From Yersinia mollaretii ATCC 43969 (GTDB lineage: Bacteria; Pseudomonadota; Gammaproteobacteria; Enterobacterales; Enterobacteriaceae), in NCBI RefSeq assembly GCF_013282725.1, contig NZ_CP054043.1, positions 1,178,001 through 1,242,000 of the forward strand: DNA of 64,000 bases. The letters run 5' to 3'. The position numbers were made by a program, and so were the translations under genes. Of this stretch, positions 52,148 through 63,363 are shown in pieces; the first letter of the stretch is position 1, and each line of letters begins with the position of its first letter. The notes beneath the pieces are model-generated. The model saw only the letters and a list, made by a program, of their open reading frames with translations. It did not search any database and was not told the origin of the DNA.

Positions 52148-54016
52148 TTAAATCTCGACTTGTGTTCCTAGCTCAATCACCCGGTTAGGGGGGATCTCGA
52201 ATTGATCTGCGGCGCGCAGCGCATTACGGCTGAGGGCAATAAATAGCTTGCCGCGCAGGAACAGATACCATGGTCGTCGCGTCAGAATGAGCGACTCATG
52301 GGACATAAAGAACGACGTTTCCATCATCTGGCACGGCAAGCCTTCTAAGCCACAGCGGTGGAAGATCTCCTCTACATTTGGCGTTTCGCGCCAACCATAA
52401 CTTGCCACCACCCGCCAGAAAGTCGGCGAGAGCTGCTCAATGGTGACCCGCTTCACATTGTGTACGTAAGGGGCATCCTCAGTTCGTAATGTCAGCAGCA
52501 CCACGCGTTCATGTAGCACTTTGTTATGCTTGAGGTTATGCAACAACGCGAACGGAATCACATTCATTGCCCGCGACATATACACCGCCGTCCCCGTCAC
52601 TCGCACCGGAGGTGATTTCTCCAATGACGCAATCATCGCTTCCAGTGAATTGCCGTGTTCATGCATACGGCGCAGCAAACCAAAACGCTCGCTTTTCCAA
52701 GTGGTCATAATGATAAACATCACGAGACCCAGAGAGAGCGGCAACCAACCGCCGGAGAACAATTTCAAGGCGTTGGCTGAAAACATCGGCACATCGATAA
52801 TCAGTAAAACCACCAGCAGGCAGCCGACAAAAACGCGATTCCAGTGCCAGTTTTTCAGCGCGACAGTGCAGAACAAAATACTGGTTATTACCATGGTTCC
52901 AGTTACCGCGATGCCGTAAGCGGCCGCCAGATTACTGGAGCGCTCGAAGCCGACAATCACCAGAACCACCGCCAGATAGAGTGTCCAGTTGATGACCGGG
53001 ATATAGATCTGACCCGACTCCATTTCGGAGGTATGGATAATGCGCATCGGTGGCAAGTAGCCTAACCGCACCGCCTGCCGAGTCAGCGAGAACACACCCG
53101 ATATCACCGCTTGTGAGGCAATCACTGTCGCCAGTGTCGCCAGTATTAATAGTGGGATCAAGGCCCAGTCAGGGGCTAACAGGAAGAAGGGGTTTTTGAT
53201 GGCTTCCGGGTTTTTCAGCAGTAATGCGCCTTGCCCAAAATAGTTCAGCACCAATGAGGGCAGAACCACGGTAAACCATGCCAATCGGATAGGGAATTTA
53301 CCAAAATGCCCCATATCAGCATACAGCGCTTCCACGCCAGTGATGGCCAGCACCACCGCGCCGAGGGCATAAAACGACACCGCTTTATATTCAGTAAAGA
53401 AGCCTATCGCCCATTTGGGATTCAGCGCAGACAGGACTTCGGGATTCGCAATAATACTGCGTAGCCCCAGCAGGGCGATCGTCAGAAACCATACCAGCAT
53501 CACTGGGGCGAATAGTTTGCCGACACTACCAGTGCCGTGTTTTTGAATCACAAACAGCAGAGTTAGCACCGCAATAGAGCAGGGGACGATATAGGGATCG
53601 AGCGCAGGCGCGGCAATTTCCAACCCTTCGATGGCTGACATGACCGAGATTGCAGGGGTAATGACCACCTCGCCATAAAAGAAGCTGCCGCCAATCAGCC
53701 CAAGAATCACCAGTATTGAGGTGGCGCGAGATGAGGTATTACGCCCGGCCAAAGACATTAAAGTTAAAATGCCCCCTTCACCGGCGTTATCTGCACGCAT
53801 GACATAGGTCAGATATTTAACCGAGACGATCAGGATGAGCATCCAGAAAATCAGCGATAAAAAGCCAAACACTACATCCGGGCGGACATCAAAACCATAA
53901 TGACCAGAAAAGCACTCTCTCAAGGTATAGAGCGGGCTGGTACCAATATCACCGTAAACCACCCCTATTGCTGCCAGGGTTACCGCCGATAAAGACTGTT
54001 TATGTTCTGTGCTCAT
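52148..54016 (-). CDS. kup: Kup (TrkD), potassium transporter
   Basis: 622 residues, as in E. coli. About twelve membrane segments in the first 440 residues ([19 protein letters not shown] is the family signature) followed by a soluble C-terminal domain. It takes up K+ with H+, mainly at low pH. It lies between the rbs control region and ravA. Confidence 0.97.
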   Translation of the reverse strand: MSTEHKQSLSAVTLAAIGVVYGDIGTSPLYTLRECFSGHYGFDVRPDVVFGFLSLIFWMLILIVSVKYLTYVMRADNAGEGGILTLMSLAGRNTSSRATSILVILGLIGGSFFYGEVVITPAISVMSAIEGLEIAAPALDPYIVPCSIAVLTLLFVIQKHGTGSVGKLFAPVMLVWFLTIALLGLRSIIANPEVLSALNPKWAIGFFTEYKAVSFYALGAVVLAITGVEALYADMGHFGKFPIRLAWFTVVLPSLVLNYFGQGALLLKNPEAIKNPFFLLAPDWALIPLLILATLATVIASQAVISGVFSLTRQAVRLGYLPPMRIIHTSEMESGQIYIPVINWTLYLAVVLVIVGFERSSNLAAAYGIAVTGTMVITSILFCTVALKNWHWNRVFVGCLLVVLLIIDVPMFSANALKLFSGGWLPLSLGLVMFIIMTTWKSERFGLLRRMHEHGNSLEAMIASLEKSPPVRVTGTAVYMSRAMNVIPFALLHNLKHNKVLHERVVLLTLRTEDAPYVHNVKRVTIEQLSPTFWRVVASYGWRETPNVEEIFHRCGLEGLPCQMMETSFFMSHESLILTRRPWYLFLRGKLFIALSRNALRAADQFEIPPNRVIELGTQVEI

Positions 54017-54304
54017 AATTGATTTCTTTTTGCTAGAACATCCATAACCTGATGTGTGCGTTTAAGAACCGCAATAGTCGGTTCTGTGTCCCTTGACGCC
54101 CACCAAAAGGCGCACAGTATGCACGATTTCAATGGATTGCCTACTCTTAAATAAGATGACTACAATAGCTAAAATGGATTCGCCGCAAATCAATGATGAG
54201 ATAAAAATTCTACTAATCAACGATCTATATCATTAAAGAAAAAGAGGATTTATTTCCCTTTATCAGGTAAAAATCAATCAACTAACGGAACATGTAGAAC
54301 AATT

Positions 54305-55813
54305 ATGGCGCAATCATCACAATTAGCAGAAAGAATCTCCCGCTTGAGCAGTGCCCTTGAAAGTGGTCTGTATGAGAGACAGGAGGCTATCCGCTTGTGT
54401 TTGTTGGCAGCACTCAGTGGTGAGAGTGTCTTCCTGCTCGGCCCACCGGGTATTGCCAAAAGCTTGATTGCTCGCCGCCTGAAATTTGCCTTCCGTAATG
54501 CCAGAGCATTTGAATACCTGATGACCCGTTTTTCCACGCCAGAAGAGGTGTTTGGCCCGCTCTCCATTCAGGCGTTGAAAGAAGAGGGGCGCTACCAGCG
54601 CATGACGGCGGGTTATCTGCCAGAAGCTGAAATCGTTTTTCTTGATGAGATCTGGAAAGCCGGCCCCGCTATCCTCAATACCTTGCTGACGGCCATTAAT
54701 GAGCGGCGTTTTCGTAATGGTGATCGGGAGGAGAGTATCCCGATGCGGTTACTGGTCACCGCCTCCAACGAGCTACCGGATGCAGATAGCAGTCTGGAAG
54801 CCCTTTATGACCGCATGCTGATCCGCCTTTGGTTGGATCGCGTGCAAGAGAAGCAAAACTTTCGTTCATTGCTGCTCAATCGCCAAGATGAAAACCTTAA
54901 TCCGGTGGCCGAAAATCTCAGCATCAGTGATGACGAATTTTATCAGTGGCAACCGCTGATCGACAAAATCGCCTTACCAGACGCCTGTTTTGAACTTATT
55001 TTTCAGTTACGTCAACGGCTCAGTGCGCAAGAGCAAGCGCCCTATGTCTCTGACCGACGGTGGAAAAAGGCGCTGCGTCTACTGCAAGCCAGCGCCTTTT
55101 TCAGTGGCCGAAGTGAAGTGACCCCCATTGATTTAATTTTACTGAAAGAGTGCCTGTGGCATGACCTCAGCTCCCTGAAGTTACTACAACAACAGCTTGA
55201 GCAATTGTTAACTGAGCAGGGATATCAGCAGCAAAGCCTATTAATGAAGCTACAGCATATTCAGGGCCAATGGTTGCAGCACCAGCAACAACAAAGTGAC
55301 CATCAAGCGCTCACCGTGACCAAGCAAAGCGGTATGTTCAGTCGCAAACCACAATATGGGCTGCCAGACTTGTTAACCGATAGCACCCTGACACTTTTGC
55401 TGCAAAAGCCCCTTAACTTGCATGACATTCAGGTCAATCATCTGCAAATAGAGAAAGAGGCTCTTGTCCAGTGGCTAAATAAAGGGGGCGTACTGCGCGC
55501 GAAGTTAAATGGGGTCGGCTATGCCCAATCTATTGATGCAGAAATTGATGAGCAGTTACATATCACGGTACTAGATATCAGTCGCCAGCCATCAATCCTG
55601 TCGCAACCCGGTGTGGCGATAGCCAGTGTGCCGCCAGAGTTGCTGGTGGCGTTAACGGAACTGGAAAATAGCCTAACCGAGCAACGGCGGTTATTCAGTC
55701 AGCACCAGCCCTGCCTGTTCACCCCCTCCGCTTGGCTGGCAAAAATAGAAGCTAGCCTGTTGCAGGTTGCGGAGCAACTGAAGCAGCAACAACAAAAAAT
55801 GCGCGGACACTGA
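54305..55813 (+). CDS. ravA: RavA, MoxR-family AAA+ ATPase
   Basis: 502 residues. AAA+ module with Walker [10 protein letters not shown] and Walker [18 protein letters not shown], then a helical region and a beta-rich arm (about 330-450), which in E. coli binds the lysine decarboxylase LdcI. With ViaA it acts on respiratory complexes. The Shine-Dalgarno (GGAAC) is weak. viaA follows after 3 bp. Confidence 0.96.
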   Translation: MAQSSQLAERISRLSSALESGLYERQEAIRLCLLAALSGESVFLLGPPGIAKSLIARRLKFAFRNARAFEYLMTRFSTPEEVFGPLSIQALKEEGRYQRMTAGYLPEAEIVFLDEIWKAGPAILNTLLTAINERRFRNGDREESIPMRLLVTASNELPDADSSLEALYDRMLIRLWLDRVQEKQNFRSLLLNRQDENLNPVAENLSISDDEFYQWQPLIDKIALPDACFELIFQLRQRLSAQEQAPYVSDRRWKKALRLLQASAFFSGRSEVTPIDLILLKECLWHDLSSLKLLQQQLEQLLTEQGYQQQSLLMKLQHIQGQWLQHQQQQSDHQALTVTKQSGMFSRKPQYGLPDLLTDSTLTLLLQKPLNLHDIQVNHLQIEKEALVQWLNKGGVLRAKLNGVGYAQSIDAEIDEQLHITVLDISRQPSILSQPGVAIASVPPELLVALTELENSLTEQRRLFSQHQPCLFTPSAWLAKIEASLLQVAEQLKQQQQKMRGH

Positions 55814-55816
55814 TCG

Positions 55817-57283
55817 ATGCTCAGTCTGGCCACACTGGATCTGCTGCTATCAATCAGTGAAGGTGAACTGATTGAGGAGATGGTGGTGGGATTGCTCGCA
55901 TCACCCCAACTGGCGCTATTCTTTGAAAAATTCCCGCGCATAAAACGGGCGTTGATGAAGGATATCCCCGGCTGGAAGCAAAGCTTGCAGCAGCGCATCC
56001 GTGAGGCAAAAGTCCCCCAAAGTCTGGCGAGTGAGTTTGCTTTATACCAGCAGAGCCAATTGGAGAGCAGCCCGCACTTCTATGCGCACTTGCCGGATAT
56101 TGTGGCACAGCTGCAACAGATGCATTCGCCCTTTGCGGCACAAGCGAACACGCTGCTGCAAGCTGCTGATTTAACAAGAAACCCGCAAACTGGCGATAGT
56201 CTACAAGCCCTCTTTTTACAGCGCTGGCGCGTCAGCCTGACCCTACAGACCATCACCATTCACCACCAATTACTGGAGCAAGAGCGGGAGCAACTGCTGG
56301 CTGAATTACAGCAGCGATTGGCGCTCAGTGGCGCATTGGAACCCATATTGGCGACCAATGACGGTGCCGCAGGGCGGCTTTGGGATATGAGTCATAGCCA
56401 TTTACAGCGCGGTGATTATCAATTGTTGCTGCAATACGGCGATTTTCTACAGCAACAGCCAGAATTGCAGCAATTAGCCGAGCAATTGGGGCGCAGCCGC
56501 TCAGCTAAAGCGCAACCCACACCGGATGCCCGCTACGAGCCTTACACGGTGATGGTGCGCCAGCCCGATACTGTGCCAGAAGAGGTCAGTGGCATTCATC
56601 AGAGCAATGATATTTTACGATTGCTCCCTACTGAGCTGGTCATGTTGGGGATGAGTGAATTGGAGTTTGAGTTTTATCGCCGTTTGCTGGAGCGGCGCTT
56701 GCTTACCTACCGCTTGCAGGGGGATAACTGGCAGGAAAAAACCTTACAACGGCCCGTCAGCCTTAAAAGTCACGACGAACAACCGCGTGGCCCTTTTATT
56801 ATTTGCGTTGATACCTCAGGCTCGATGGGGGGATTTAACGAGCAGTGCGCCAAAGCATTTTGTCTGGCACTGCTGCGTATTGCACTGGCGGATAATCGTC
56901 GCTGCTACATCATGCTATTTGCTACCGAAATCATTCACTATGAGTTATCGGCAGCCAGTGGCATCGAACAGGCAATACGTTTTCTCAGCCAACACTTTAG
57001 TGGCGGCACTGATCTGGCCGCTTGCTTAGCCAGTACCCTCAGTAAAATGGAGGAGAGAGAGTGGTATGACGCTGATGCGGTGATCATTTCAGATTTTATT
57101 GCCCAACGCCTGCCTGATGAGTTGATCCGAAAGATAAAAATTCAACAGCAAGCCCACCAGCACCGCTTCCATGCAGTGGCAATGTCAGCCTATGGCAAGC
57201 CCGGCATCATGCGCATTTTTGATTATATCTGGCGTTTTGATACCGGCTTAAAAAGCCGCTTAATGCGCCGCTGGAAACGCTAA
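55817..57283 (+). CDS. viaA: ViaA, VWA-domain partner of RavA
   Basis: 488 residues. The N-terminal half is helical; the C-terminal half is a von Willebrand A domain with the MIDAS motif [10 protein letters not shown] (the metal site) and [12 protein letters not shown]. Forms a unit with RavA. Its stop codon overlaps that of the convergent DUF1345 gene by 4 bp. Confidence 0.96.
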   Translation: MLSLATLDLLLSISEGELIEEMVVGLLASPQLALFFEKFPRIKRALMKDIPGWKQSLQQRIREAKVPQSLASEFALYQQSQLESSPHFYAHLPDIVAQLQQMHSPFAAQANTLLQAADLTRNPQTGDSLQALFLQRWRVSLTLQTITIHHQLLEQEREQLLAELQQRLALSGALEPILATNDGAAGRLWDMSHSHLQRGDYQLLLQYGDFLQQQPELQQLAEQLGRSRSAKAQPTPDARYEPYTVMVRQPDTVPEEVSGIHQSNDILRLLPTELVMLGMSELEFEFYRRLLERRLLTYRLQGDNWQEKTLQRPVSLKSHDEQPRGPFIICVDTSGSMGGFNEQCAKAFCLALLRIALADNRRCYIMLFATEIIHYELSAASGIEQAIRFLSQHFSGGTDLAACLASTLSKMEEREWYDADAVIISDFIAQRLPDELIRKIKIQQQAHQHRFHAVAMSAYGKPGIMRIFDYIWRFDTGLKSRLMRRWKR

Positions 57284-57951
57284 TTCAGCAGGCCAGCCCC
57301 CACGTTAATCGACAATCCCAAGATCGTCATATTAAAAACGAAGGATAAGACAGACTGCAATAATACGACGCGACGGATATCTGACGTGCCGGTGGCAACA
57401 TCGGCCGTTTGCGAAGCTACGCCAATGGTGAATGAGAAATAAAGAAAATCCCAATAGGAAGGCGTGGTGATCTCTTTGGGGAACAGTAAAGGAAGAATAG
57501 TTTCTGACTTATCCCGAGGCAGATAAAATAAGTGAGCATAATGCATGGTAAAAGCAGTAGGTAATAATAGCCATGACACCAATAGCGTCATCCCTGTCAG
57601 TATTAAATGGAATGCCTTGGCTGAACCCGATAGCTGATTGGCCGTGCTCAATTCAAATAAAATTACCAAAATACTGGCCAGGCACGCCATGCTAACAATA
57701 CTCAGCACCATACTGGCACTTTCATCCTGAACCTTAGCTATCTTGCTGATTTTCGCTGGATTAGTCCGTAAAAGTTGCAGCCATAAAAAGAGTAAATAGA
57801 GCCATGCAGAGACATTCCAACTCACCATCAAGCGTAGTAATAGTGAGTAGTGCGTTGGCAATAGGAAATAAGTAACAACCCCCGCACTGACGGAGAACAA
57901 TAATCTTGGGCGGGCATGCATATAGTGTTTAATGGGATGAATTAAAGTCAT
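57280..57951 (-). CDS. DUF1345-family membrane protein
   Basis: 223 residues with about five hydrophobic segments and the family core [22 protein letters not shown]. Function unknown. Two starts are possible: ATG 57951 ([16 protein letters not shown]) and ATG 57990. The upstream one is overlapped by a perfect inverted repeat, GTGGCAT-ATGCCAC (57984-58003), that would hinder initiation, so 57951 is preferred, though its ribosome-binding site is weak. It converges on viaA. Confidence 0.85.
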   Translation of the reverse strand: MTLIHPIKHYMHARPRLLFSVSAGVVTYFLLPTHYSLLLRLMVSWNVSAWLYLLFLWLQLLRTNPAKISKIAKVQDESASMVLSIVSMACLASILVILFELSTANQLSGSAKAFHLILTGMTLLVSWLLLPTAFTMHYAHLFYLPRDKSETILPLLFPKEITTPSYWDFLYFSFTIGVASQTADVATGTSDIRRVVLLQSVLSFVFNMTILGLSINVGAGLLN

Positions 57952-58082
57952 AACGTTAGCGACCTTGCATGTAGTCTTATTAAGTGGCATCTCATTATGC
58001 CACCTACAGCATAGAGTAAAAACGAGCTGACGTTAAAAACCCGCGATGGCTTATGCAGCAATAGCGGGTTCGAAAATAGAGG

Positions 58083-58142
58083 TATACCCAAAATAATTGG
58101 CGTTGCAGCTAACAGCCCTGCAACGTCAAGTATGAAGAGTAT
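58083..58142. repeat. Short ERIC-type element after asnA
   Basis: TATACCCAAAATAATTGG and GTCAAGTATGAAGAGTAT are ERIC outer sequences; between them CGTTGCAG and CTGCAACG form an 8-bp hairpin. It may serve as the asnA terminator. Confidence 0.6.
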
Positions 58143-59134
58143 TAGAGCAAGCCAGCCACTTTCTCGCTAACCTCCGGCCCCCACACGCCACATTGAACCT
58201 GACCAATATGTTGCTGTTGCAGCAGTAGCATCACTAAACGAGATTGGCCGATACCACCACCGATAGTTTGCGGCATTTCGCCATTCAGCAGGGATTGATG
58301 CCATTCCAGTTTCAGGCGATCTTCATCCGCAGTTAAAGCCAACTGGCGTTTCAATGCTTCAGCATCGACACGAATCCCCATGGATGAAATTTCAAAAGCA
58401 TCTTCCAGAACCGGGTTCCAGACAATAATGTCACCATTCAGCCCAGCAAAACCTTCCGCGCTCGGTGACGTCCAGTCATCATAATCCGGTGCACGCACAT
58501 CATGAGATTGACCATCAGCCAATTTGCCGCCGATACCGATCAGGAATACGGCACCTAACTCTTTGGCAATCGCCCGTTCGCGACCTTTCGCATCCAAATC
58601 AGGGAAGCGAGAACGCAGAGTTTCGCTATGCACAAAGTGAATTTGTTCTGGCAAGAAAGGCTTGATACCGAATTCAGCACTGACCGCCGCTTCTGTCTCT
58701 TTTATCGCCGCATAAATTTTGTTAACAGTGGACTTCAGGTAAGCCAGGTTACGTTCGCCGTCACCCATGACCCGCTCCCAATCCCATTGATCGACATACA
58801 CCGAGTGAATAGCACTCAAGCGATCTTCATCGGGGCGTAATGCTTTCATATGGGTGTAGATACCTTGGTCAGCACCAAAATCAAAGCGACCTAAAGTTTT
58901 ACGTTTCCATTTAGCCAATGAATGCACAACTTCAAAAGTGGCATCTGGCAAGCTTTTTACTTTTACCTGAACCGCTTTTTCTGAACCAGAAAGGTTATCT
59001 TGGGTGCCATCGCCCACACGGCTCAAAATCGGAGCCTGCACTTCAATCAGACCCAGTTGCTGTTCCAACTGACGGGAAAAGAAGGATTTTACAAAGCTGA
59101 TTTGTTGTTGTTTTTGGATAAATTGTTTTTTCAT
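58142..59134 (-). CDS. asnA: AsnA, aspartate-ammonia ligase
   Basis: 330 residues, the usual length; makes asparagine from aspartate and ammonia with ATP, in a fold related to class II aminoacyl-tRNA synthetases. Landmarks are [18 protein letters not shown] near the N-terminus and [14 protein letters not shown] and [15 protein letters not shown] near the end. It is divergent from its regulator asnC. Confidence 0.98.
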   Translation of the reverse strand: MKKQFIQKQQQISFVKSFFSRQLEQQLGLIEVQAPILSRVGDGTQDNLSGSEKAVQVKVKSLPDATFEVVHSLAKWKRKTLGRFDFGADQGIYTHMKALRPDEDRLSAIHSVYVDQWDWERVMGDGERNLAYLKSTVNKIYAAIKETEAAVSAEFGIKPFLPEQIHFVHSETLRSRFPDLDAKGRERAIAKELGAVFLIGIGGKLADGQSHDVRAPDYDDWTSPSAEGFAGLNGDIIVWNPVLEDAFEISSMGIRVDAEALKRQLALTADEDRLKLEWHQSLLNGEMPQTIGGGIGQSRLVMLLLQQQHIGQVQCGVWGPEVSEKVAGLL

Positions 59135-59317
59135 TGCCGTCTTCTCAATTCGTTATTGTTTATTATGCTAATTGGATTATGCCGTTTGGCTTGACATCGA
59201 TTAAGCAACAGAATGAGTGTTAAATTCAATATCCAATAACAAATATTGCCTTTTCACTTTTAATCATTCATTTTTATGGCGGTATAATTAAATAATCGAT
59301 AAAAAAAGGGGGCTAAT

Positions 59318-59779
59318 ATGGGTGAAATTTATCAAATCGATAATCTCGATCGCGGCATCCTAAACGCATTAATGGAAAATGCGCGCACACCTTACGCTGA
59401 ATTGGCGAAAAATTTTGGCGTCAGTCCAGGCACTATTCATGTACGGGTGGAGAAAATGCGTCAGGCAGGAATCATCACAGCGGCTTGCGTTCACGTAAAT
59501 CCAAAACAGTTGGGTTATGACGTGTGCTGCTTTATCGGCATCATCCTGAAAAGCGCGAAGGACTATCCGTCAGCACTGAAAAAATTGGAAAGTTTAGAAG
59601 AAGTTGTCGAGGCGTATTACACGACGGGCCATTACAGCATCTTTATTAAGGTGATGTGTAAATCGATAGATGCGCTCCAACAAGTACTTATCAACAAGAT
59701 CCAGACTATCGATGAGATCCAATCCACTGAGACGCTAATCTCCCTGCAAAACCCCATCATGCGCACCATCGTGCCTTAA
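59318..59779 (+). CDS. asnC: AsnC, Lrp-family regulator of asnA
   Basis: 153 residues: N-terminal HTH (LDRGILNALMENARTPYAELAKNFGVSPGTIHVRVEKM) and a C-terminal RAM ligand-binding domain. It activates asnA when asparagine is scarce; the 183-bp divergent gap must hold its sites. Confidence 0.97.
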   Translation: MGEIYQIDNLDRGILNALMENARTPYAELAKNFGVSPGTIHVRVEKMRQAGIITAACVHVNPKQLGYDVCCFIGIILKSAKDYPSALKKLESLEEVVEAYYTTGHYSIFIKVMCKSIDALQQVLINKIQTIDEIQSTETLISLQNPIMRTIVP

Positions 59780-59801
59780 ACCTTAAATAACTATACCCAC
59801 A

Positions 59802-59810
59802 TTATCCACA
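59802..59810 (+). promoter_or_regulatory. DnaA box upstream of mioC
   Basis: A perfect TTATCCACA about 60 bp before the mioC ATG. In E. coli DnaA represses mioC from this place, limiting transcription toward oriC. Confidence 0.8.
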
Positions 59811-59870
59811 GGTAGATCCCAGCTGATTCACAGCGTACAATACCGACTCATTACTTCGGTTGGGTTCTTT

Positions 59871-60311
59871 ATGGCTGACATTACCTTGATCAGTGGCAGT
59901 ACGCTCGGCAGTGCTGAATACGTTGCTGAACATTTAGCTGAGAAATTAGAAGAAGCAGGTTTCACCACTGAAACACTTCATGGTCCTGAATTAGACGAAC
60001 TCGCGCTTGACGGTATGTGGTTAATAGTCACATCAACCCATGGGGCAGGTGATCTTCCAGACAACCTTCAACCCTTATTAGAACAAATCGAAGAGCAGAA
60101 GCCGGATCTCTCTCAAGTGCGTTTTGGCGCTGTTGGTTTGGGCAGTTCAGAATATGACACTTTCTGTGGTGCTGTAAGACGATTAGATCAGCAGTTGATC
60201 GTTCAGGGAGCAAAAAGATTGGGTGATATTTTAGAAATCGATGTCATTCAACATGAAATTCCTGAGGATCCAGCAGAGGTTTGGGTTAAAAATTGGATTA
60301 ATTTACTCTAA
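59871..60311 (+). CDS. mioC: MioC, flavodoxin-like FMN protein
   Basis: 146 residues with the flavodoxin fold: phosphate-binding loop SGSTLGSAEYVAEHLAEKLE, then STHGAGDLPDNL and GLGSSEYDTFCGA. In E. coli it supports biotin synthase activity in vitro. It sits directly left of oriC and is transcribed toward it. Confidence 0.97.
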   Translation: MADITLISGSTLGSAEYVAEHLAEKLEEAGFTTETLHGPELDELALDGMWLIVTSTHGAGDLPDNLQPLLEQIEEQKPDLSQVRFGAVGLGSSEYDTFCGAVRRLDQQLIVQGAKRLGDILEIDVIQHEIPEDPAEVWVKNWINLL

Positions 60312-60361
60312 TTTGCTTAAAGATCACGCGAACGAATGTGTATAACTAGGCTTAAAAGCAG

Positions 60362-60606
60362 GGTAAAACCAGTACATATCCACATAACAACCTTATGGTC
60401 TCAAAGTGCCTGTGCATAACATGCCATTTAGATCCCAGCTTATACGCAATAGGATCACCGATCATTCACAGCAATCGATCCTCCTTAATCTTATGATCTT
60501 TCATGTGAATAATCACTTATCCACAGAGGATCATGATCCTAATAAGAGATCTAATAAAGAGATCTTTAAATAAAAAGATCTTCTTTTAATTAAGGGCGAT
60601 CCTAAG
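60362..60606. other. oriC: Chromosomal replication origin oriC
   Basis: Lies between mioC and mnmG, the enterobacterial position. DnaA boxes include a perfect TTATCCACA (60517-60525, R1-like), TTATGCACA (60411-60419, reversed), TCATTCACA (60462-60470), TTATTCACA (60504-60512, reversed) and weaker ATATCCACA and TTATACGCA. The AT-rich unwinding element has three 13-mers on the minus strand of the form GATCTnTTnTTTT (60539-60551, 60552-60564, 60568-60580). About a dozen GATC sites in 180 bp serve Dam and SeqA. The boundaries are approximate. Confidence 0.93.
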
Positions 60607-60691
60607 CTGCTTGGTCGATCGTCTAAACTTGAGTAGAATCCCCCACCCCAGGGCAAACACAGAAATTCGCATAACGGCGAGGTGCAGTACC

Positions 60692-62581
60692 ATGTTTTAT
60701 CCAGATCAATTTGACGTCATCATCATTGGTGGTGGCCATGCCGGCACGGAAGCTGCAATGGCAGCGGCACGCATGGGACGTCAGACCTTATTGCTGACGC
60801 ACAACATCGACACACTGGGACAGATGTCTTGTAACCCAGCGATTGGCGGTATCGGTAAGGGACATTTGGTCAAAGAGATCGATGCTCTGGGCGGCCTGAT
60901 GGCGAAAGCAACCGACCTCGCCGGGATTCAGTTTAGGATACTAAACGCCAGTAAAGGTCCAGCAGTAAGAGCCACCCGTGCTCAAGCTGACCGCGTTCTG
61001 TATCGGCAAGCCGTTCGTACCGCACTAGAAAATCAGCCTAACTTGATGATCTTCCAGCAACCAGTAGAAGATCTGATCGTTGAAAATGATCGCGTTGTGG
61101 GTGCAGTCACTAAAATGGGCCTGAAATTCCGTGCTAAAGCGGTGGTTCTGACGGTCGGTACTTTCCTCGACGGAAAAATTCATATTGGGCTGGAAAACTA
61201 CAGCGGTGGTCGAGCTGGTGATCCACCGTCAATTTCATTGTCACAGCGTCTACGAGAATTACCGTTACGTGTCAATCGGTTGAAGACTGGTACACCACCA
61301 CGCCTTGATGCGCGAACAATCGATTTTAGTCAGTTAGTCCCTCAGTTGGGCGATACACCCATTCCCGTATTTTCTTTCCTCGGCAATGCAGAGCAGCATC
61401 CTGAGCAGATGGCGTGTCACATCACCTACACCAATGAAAAAACACATGAAGTGATCCGCAACAATCTGGATCGTAGCCCAATGTATGCCGGGATCATTGA
61501 AGGGATCGGACCACGTTACTGCCCATCGATCGAAGACAAAGTGATGCGTTTTGCCGATCGTAATTCACATCAGATCTTCCTTGAGCCAGAAGGCTTAACC
61601 AGTAACGAGATTTACCCTAACGGTATTTCGACCAGTTTGCCGTTCGATGTTCAGATGCAAATCGTTCGTTCGATGAAAGGGCTGGAAAATGCACGCATTA
61701 TTCGACCTGGCTATGCCATCGAGTATGATTTCTTCGATCCACGTGATTTGAAACCGACGCTGGAAAGTAAATATATCCATGGTCTGTTCTTTGCTGGGCA
61801 AATCAATGGCACGACAGGCTATGAAGAAGCAGCGGCTCAAGGGCTGCTTGCGGGGCTTAATGCGGGCCGTTTCGCTAACGATGAAGATGGATGGTCACCT
61901 CGTCGCGATGAAGCTTACCTTGGCGTGCTGGTGGACGATTTAAGCACCTTGGGAACGAAAGAACCCTACCGTATGTTTACCTCACGGGCAGAGTACCGTT
62001 TGATGCTACGTGAAGATAACGCCGATTTACGTCTGACTGAGATGGGGCGTAAATTAGGGCTGGTTGATGATGCTCGCTGGGCACATTTCAGCAAAAAAAT
62101 TGAGCAAATCGAGAAAGAACGCCAGCGTTTGCGTGATATTTGGGTACACCCTCACTCTGAGAACGTATCAGAGATCAATGCATTGCTGAAAGCGCCCTTG
62201 TCAAAAGAAGCCAATGGTGAAGAGTTACTGCGCCGACCTGAAATTGATTACCGCTTGTTGACGACTTTACCCTCTTTTGGCCCAGCGCTAACAGATCCCC
62301 AAGCTGCGGATCAAGTCGAAATTCAGGTCAAATATGAAGGTTATATTGCCCGTCAGCAGGAAGAAATTGAAAAACAGCTCCGCAATGAGAACACGCTATT
62401 GCCTGTGGATCTTGATTACCGCCAAGTGTCTGGTTTATCGAATGAAGTAATCGCTAAGCTGAATGATCATAAACCTAACTCGATTGGGCAAGCTTCACGT
62501 ATTTCAGGGATTACCCCGGCGGCTATCTCCATTTTGTTAGTTTGGCTGAAAAAACAGGGGTTATTGCGCCGTAGTGCATAA
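60692..62581 (+). CDS. mnmG: MnmG (GidA), tRNA wobble-uridine modification enzyme
   Basis: 629 residues from the ATG at 60692 (GGCGAGG upstream); the frame opens 27 codons earlier inside oriC, but this start matches E. coli. It uses FAD to put the carboxymethylaminomethyl group on U34 with MnmE. Landmarks: the dinucleotide fold [21 protein letters not shown] and [21 protein letters not shown]. rsmG follows, 161 bp downstream. Confidence 0.98.
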   Translation: MFYPDQFDVIIIGGGHAGTEAAMAAARMGRQTLLLTHNIDTLGQMSCNPAIGGIGKGHLVKEIDALGGLMAKATDLAGIQFRILNASKGPAVRATRAQADRVLYRQAVRTALENQPNLMIFQQPVEDLIVENDRVVGAVTKMGLKFRAKAVVLTVGTFLDGKIHIGLENYSGGRAGDPPSISLSQRLRELPLRVNRLKTGTPPRLDARTIDFSQLVPQLGDTPIPVFSFLGNAEQHPEQMACHITYTNEKTHEVIRNNLDRSPMYAGIIEGIGPRYCPSIEDKVMRFADRNSHQIFLEPEGLTSNEIYPNGISTSLPFDVQMQIVRSMKGLENARIIRPGYAIEYDFFDPRDLKPTLESKYIHGLFFAGQINGTTGYEEAAAQGLLAGLNAGRFANDEDGWSPRRDEAYLGVLVDDLSTLGTKEPYRMFTSRAEYRLMLREDNADLRLTEMGRKLGLVDDARWAHFSKKIEQIEKERQRLRDIWVHPHSENVSEINALLKAPLSKEANGEELLRRPEIDYRLLTTLPSFGPALTDPQAADQVEIQVKYEGYIARQQEEIEKQLRNENTLLPVDLDYRQVSGLSNEVIAKLNDHKPNSIGQASRISGITPAAISILLVWLKKQGLLRRSA

Positions 62582-62742
62582 CAATCAGATTTAGCTATGC
62601 TGCGAAGAAATAAACAGCATAGCTGGATTATGCTCGATTTTCAGACCACAACTAACGATTCAAACTACTGCTAAGCTAGATTATTATTCCTCATATTGGC
62701 CCTTAACTGCTGACTAAACATTTTTGGTCAGAGGAAATCGTT

Positions 62743-63363
62743 GTGTTAAAAAAATTAAATTCTCTGCTCAACGCAGCAGACATTGAGTTACCTGAGCAGC
62801 AAAAATTACAACTGATCGCCTATGTGGAACTGCTACATAAGTGGAACAAAGCTTATAACTTGACCTCTGTCCGTGACCCACAGCAAATGCTGGTGCGGCA
62901 TATTTTGGACAGTATTGTGGTCAACACTCACTTGCAAGGTCGCCGATTTATTGATGTTGGTACTGGTCCAGGGCTTCCTGGTATCCCACTAGCCATTGTG
63001 CGCCCTGATGCCCATTTTACGTTGCTAGATAGCCTAGGAAAGCGCGTGCGCTTCTTGCGTCAGGTACAGCACGAATTAGGGTTAAGCAATATTGAGCCGG
63101 TACAAAGCCGGGTTGAGGACTTTGCCGCAAAACCGCCATTTGATGGCGTAATAAGCCGTGCATTTGCATCACTACAAGATATGCTGTCGTGGTGCCACCA
63201 TCTGCCAGCCAAACCTGAAGGGCGTTTTTATGCGCTTAAAGGGGTAAGACCCGATGATGAATTAGCGACACTTCCCGAAGGAATAACTCTTGAATCGGTT
63301 GTGCGGTTGCAGGTGCCGGAGTTGGAAGGTGAGCGTCATTTGGTCATTCTTAACTCAAACTAA
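62743..63363 (+). CDS. rsmG: RsmG (GidB), 16S rRNA m7G527 methyltransferase
   Basis: 206 residues beginning at GTG (GAGGAAATC upstream). It methylates N7 of G527 in 16S rRNA. The SAM-binding motif is [17 protein letters not shown], followed by [12 protein letters not shown]. Usual position after mnmG and before the atp operon. Confidence 0.97.
   Translation: MLKKLNSLLNAADIELPEQQKLQLIAYVELLHKWNKAYNLTSVRDPQQMLVRHILDSIVVNTHLQGRRFIDVGTGPGLPGIPLAIVRPDAHFTLLDSLGKRVRFLRQVQHELGLSNIEPVQSRVEDFAAKPPFDGVISRAFASLQDMLSWCHHLPAKPEGRFYALKGVRPDDELATLPEGITLESVVRLQVPELEGERHLVILNSN

Noticed and set aside
60611..60691. Extended N-terminus of MnmG
   Set aside because: The extra 27 codons lie in origin-proximal DNA and are not present in the family.
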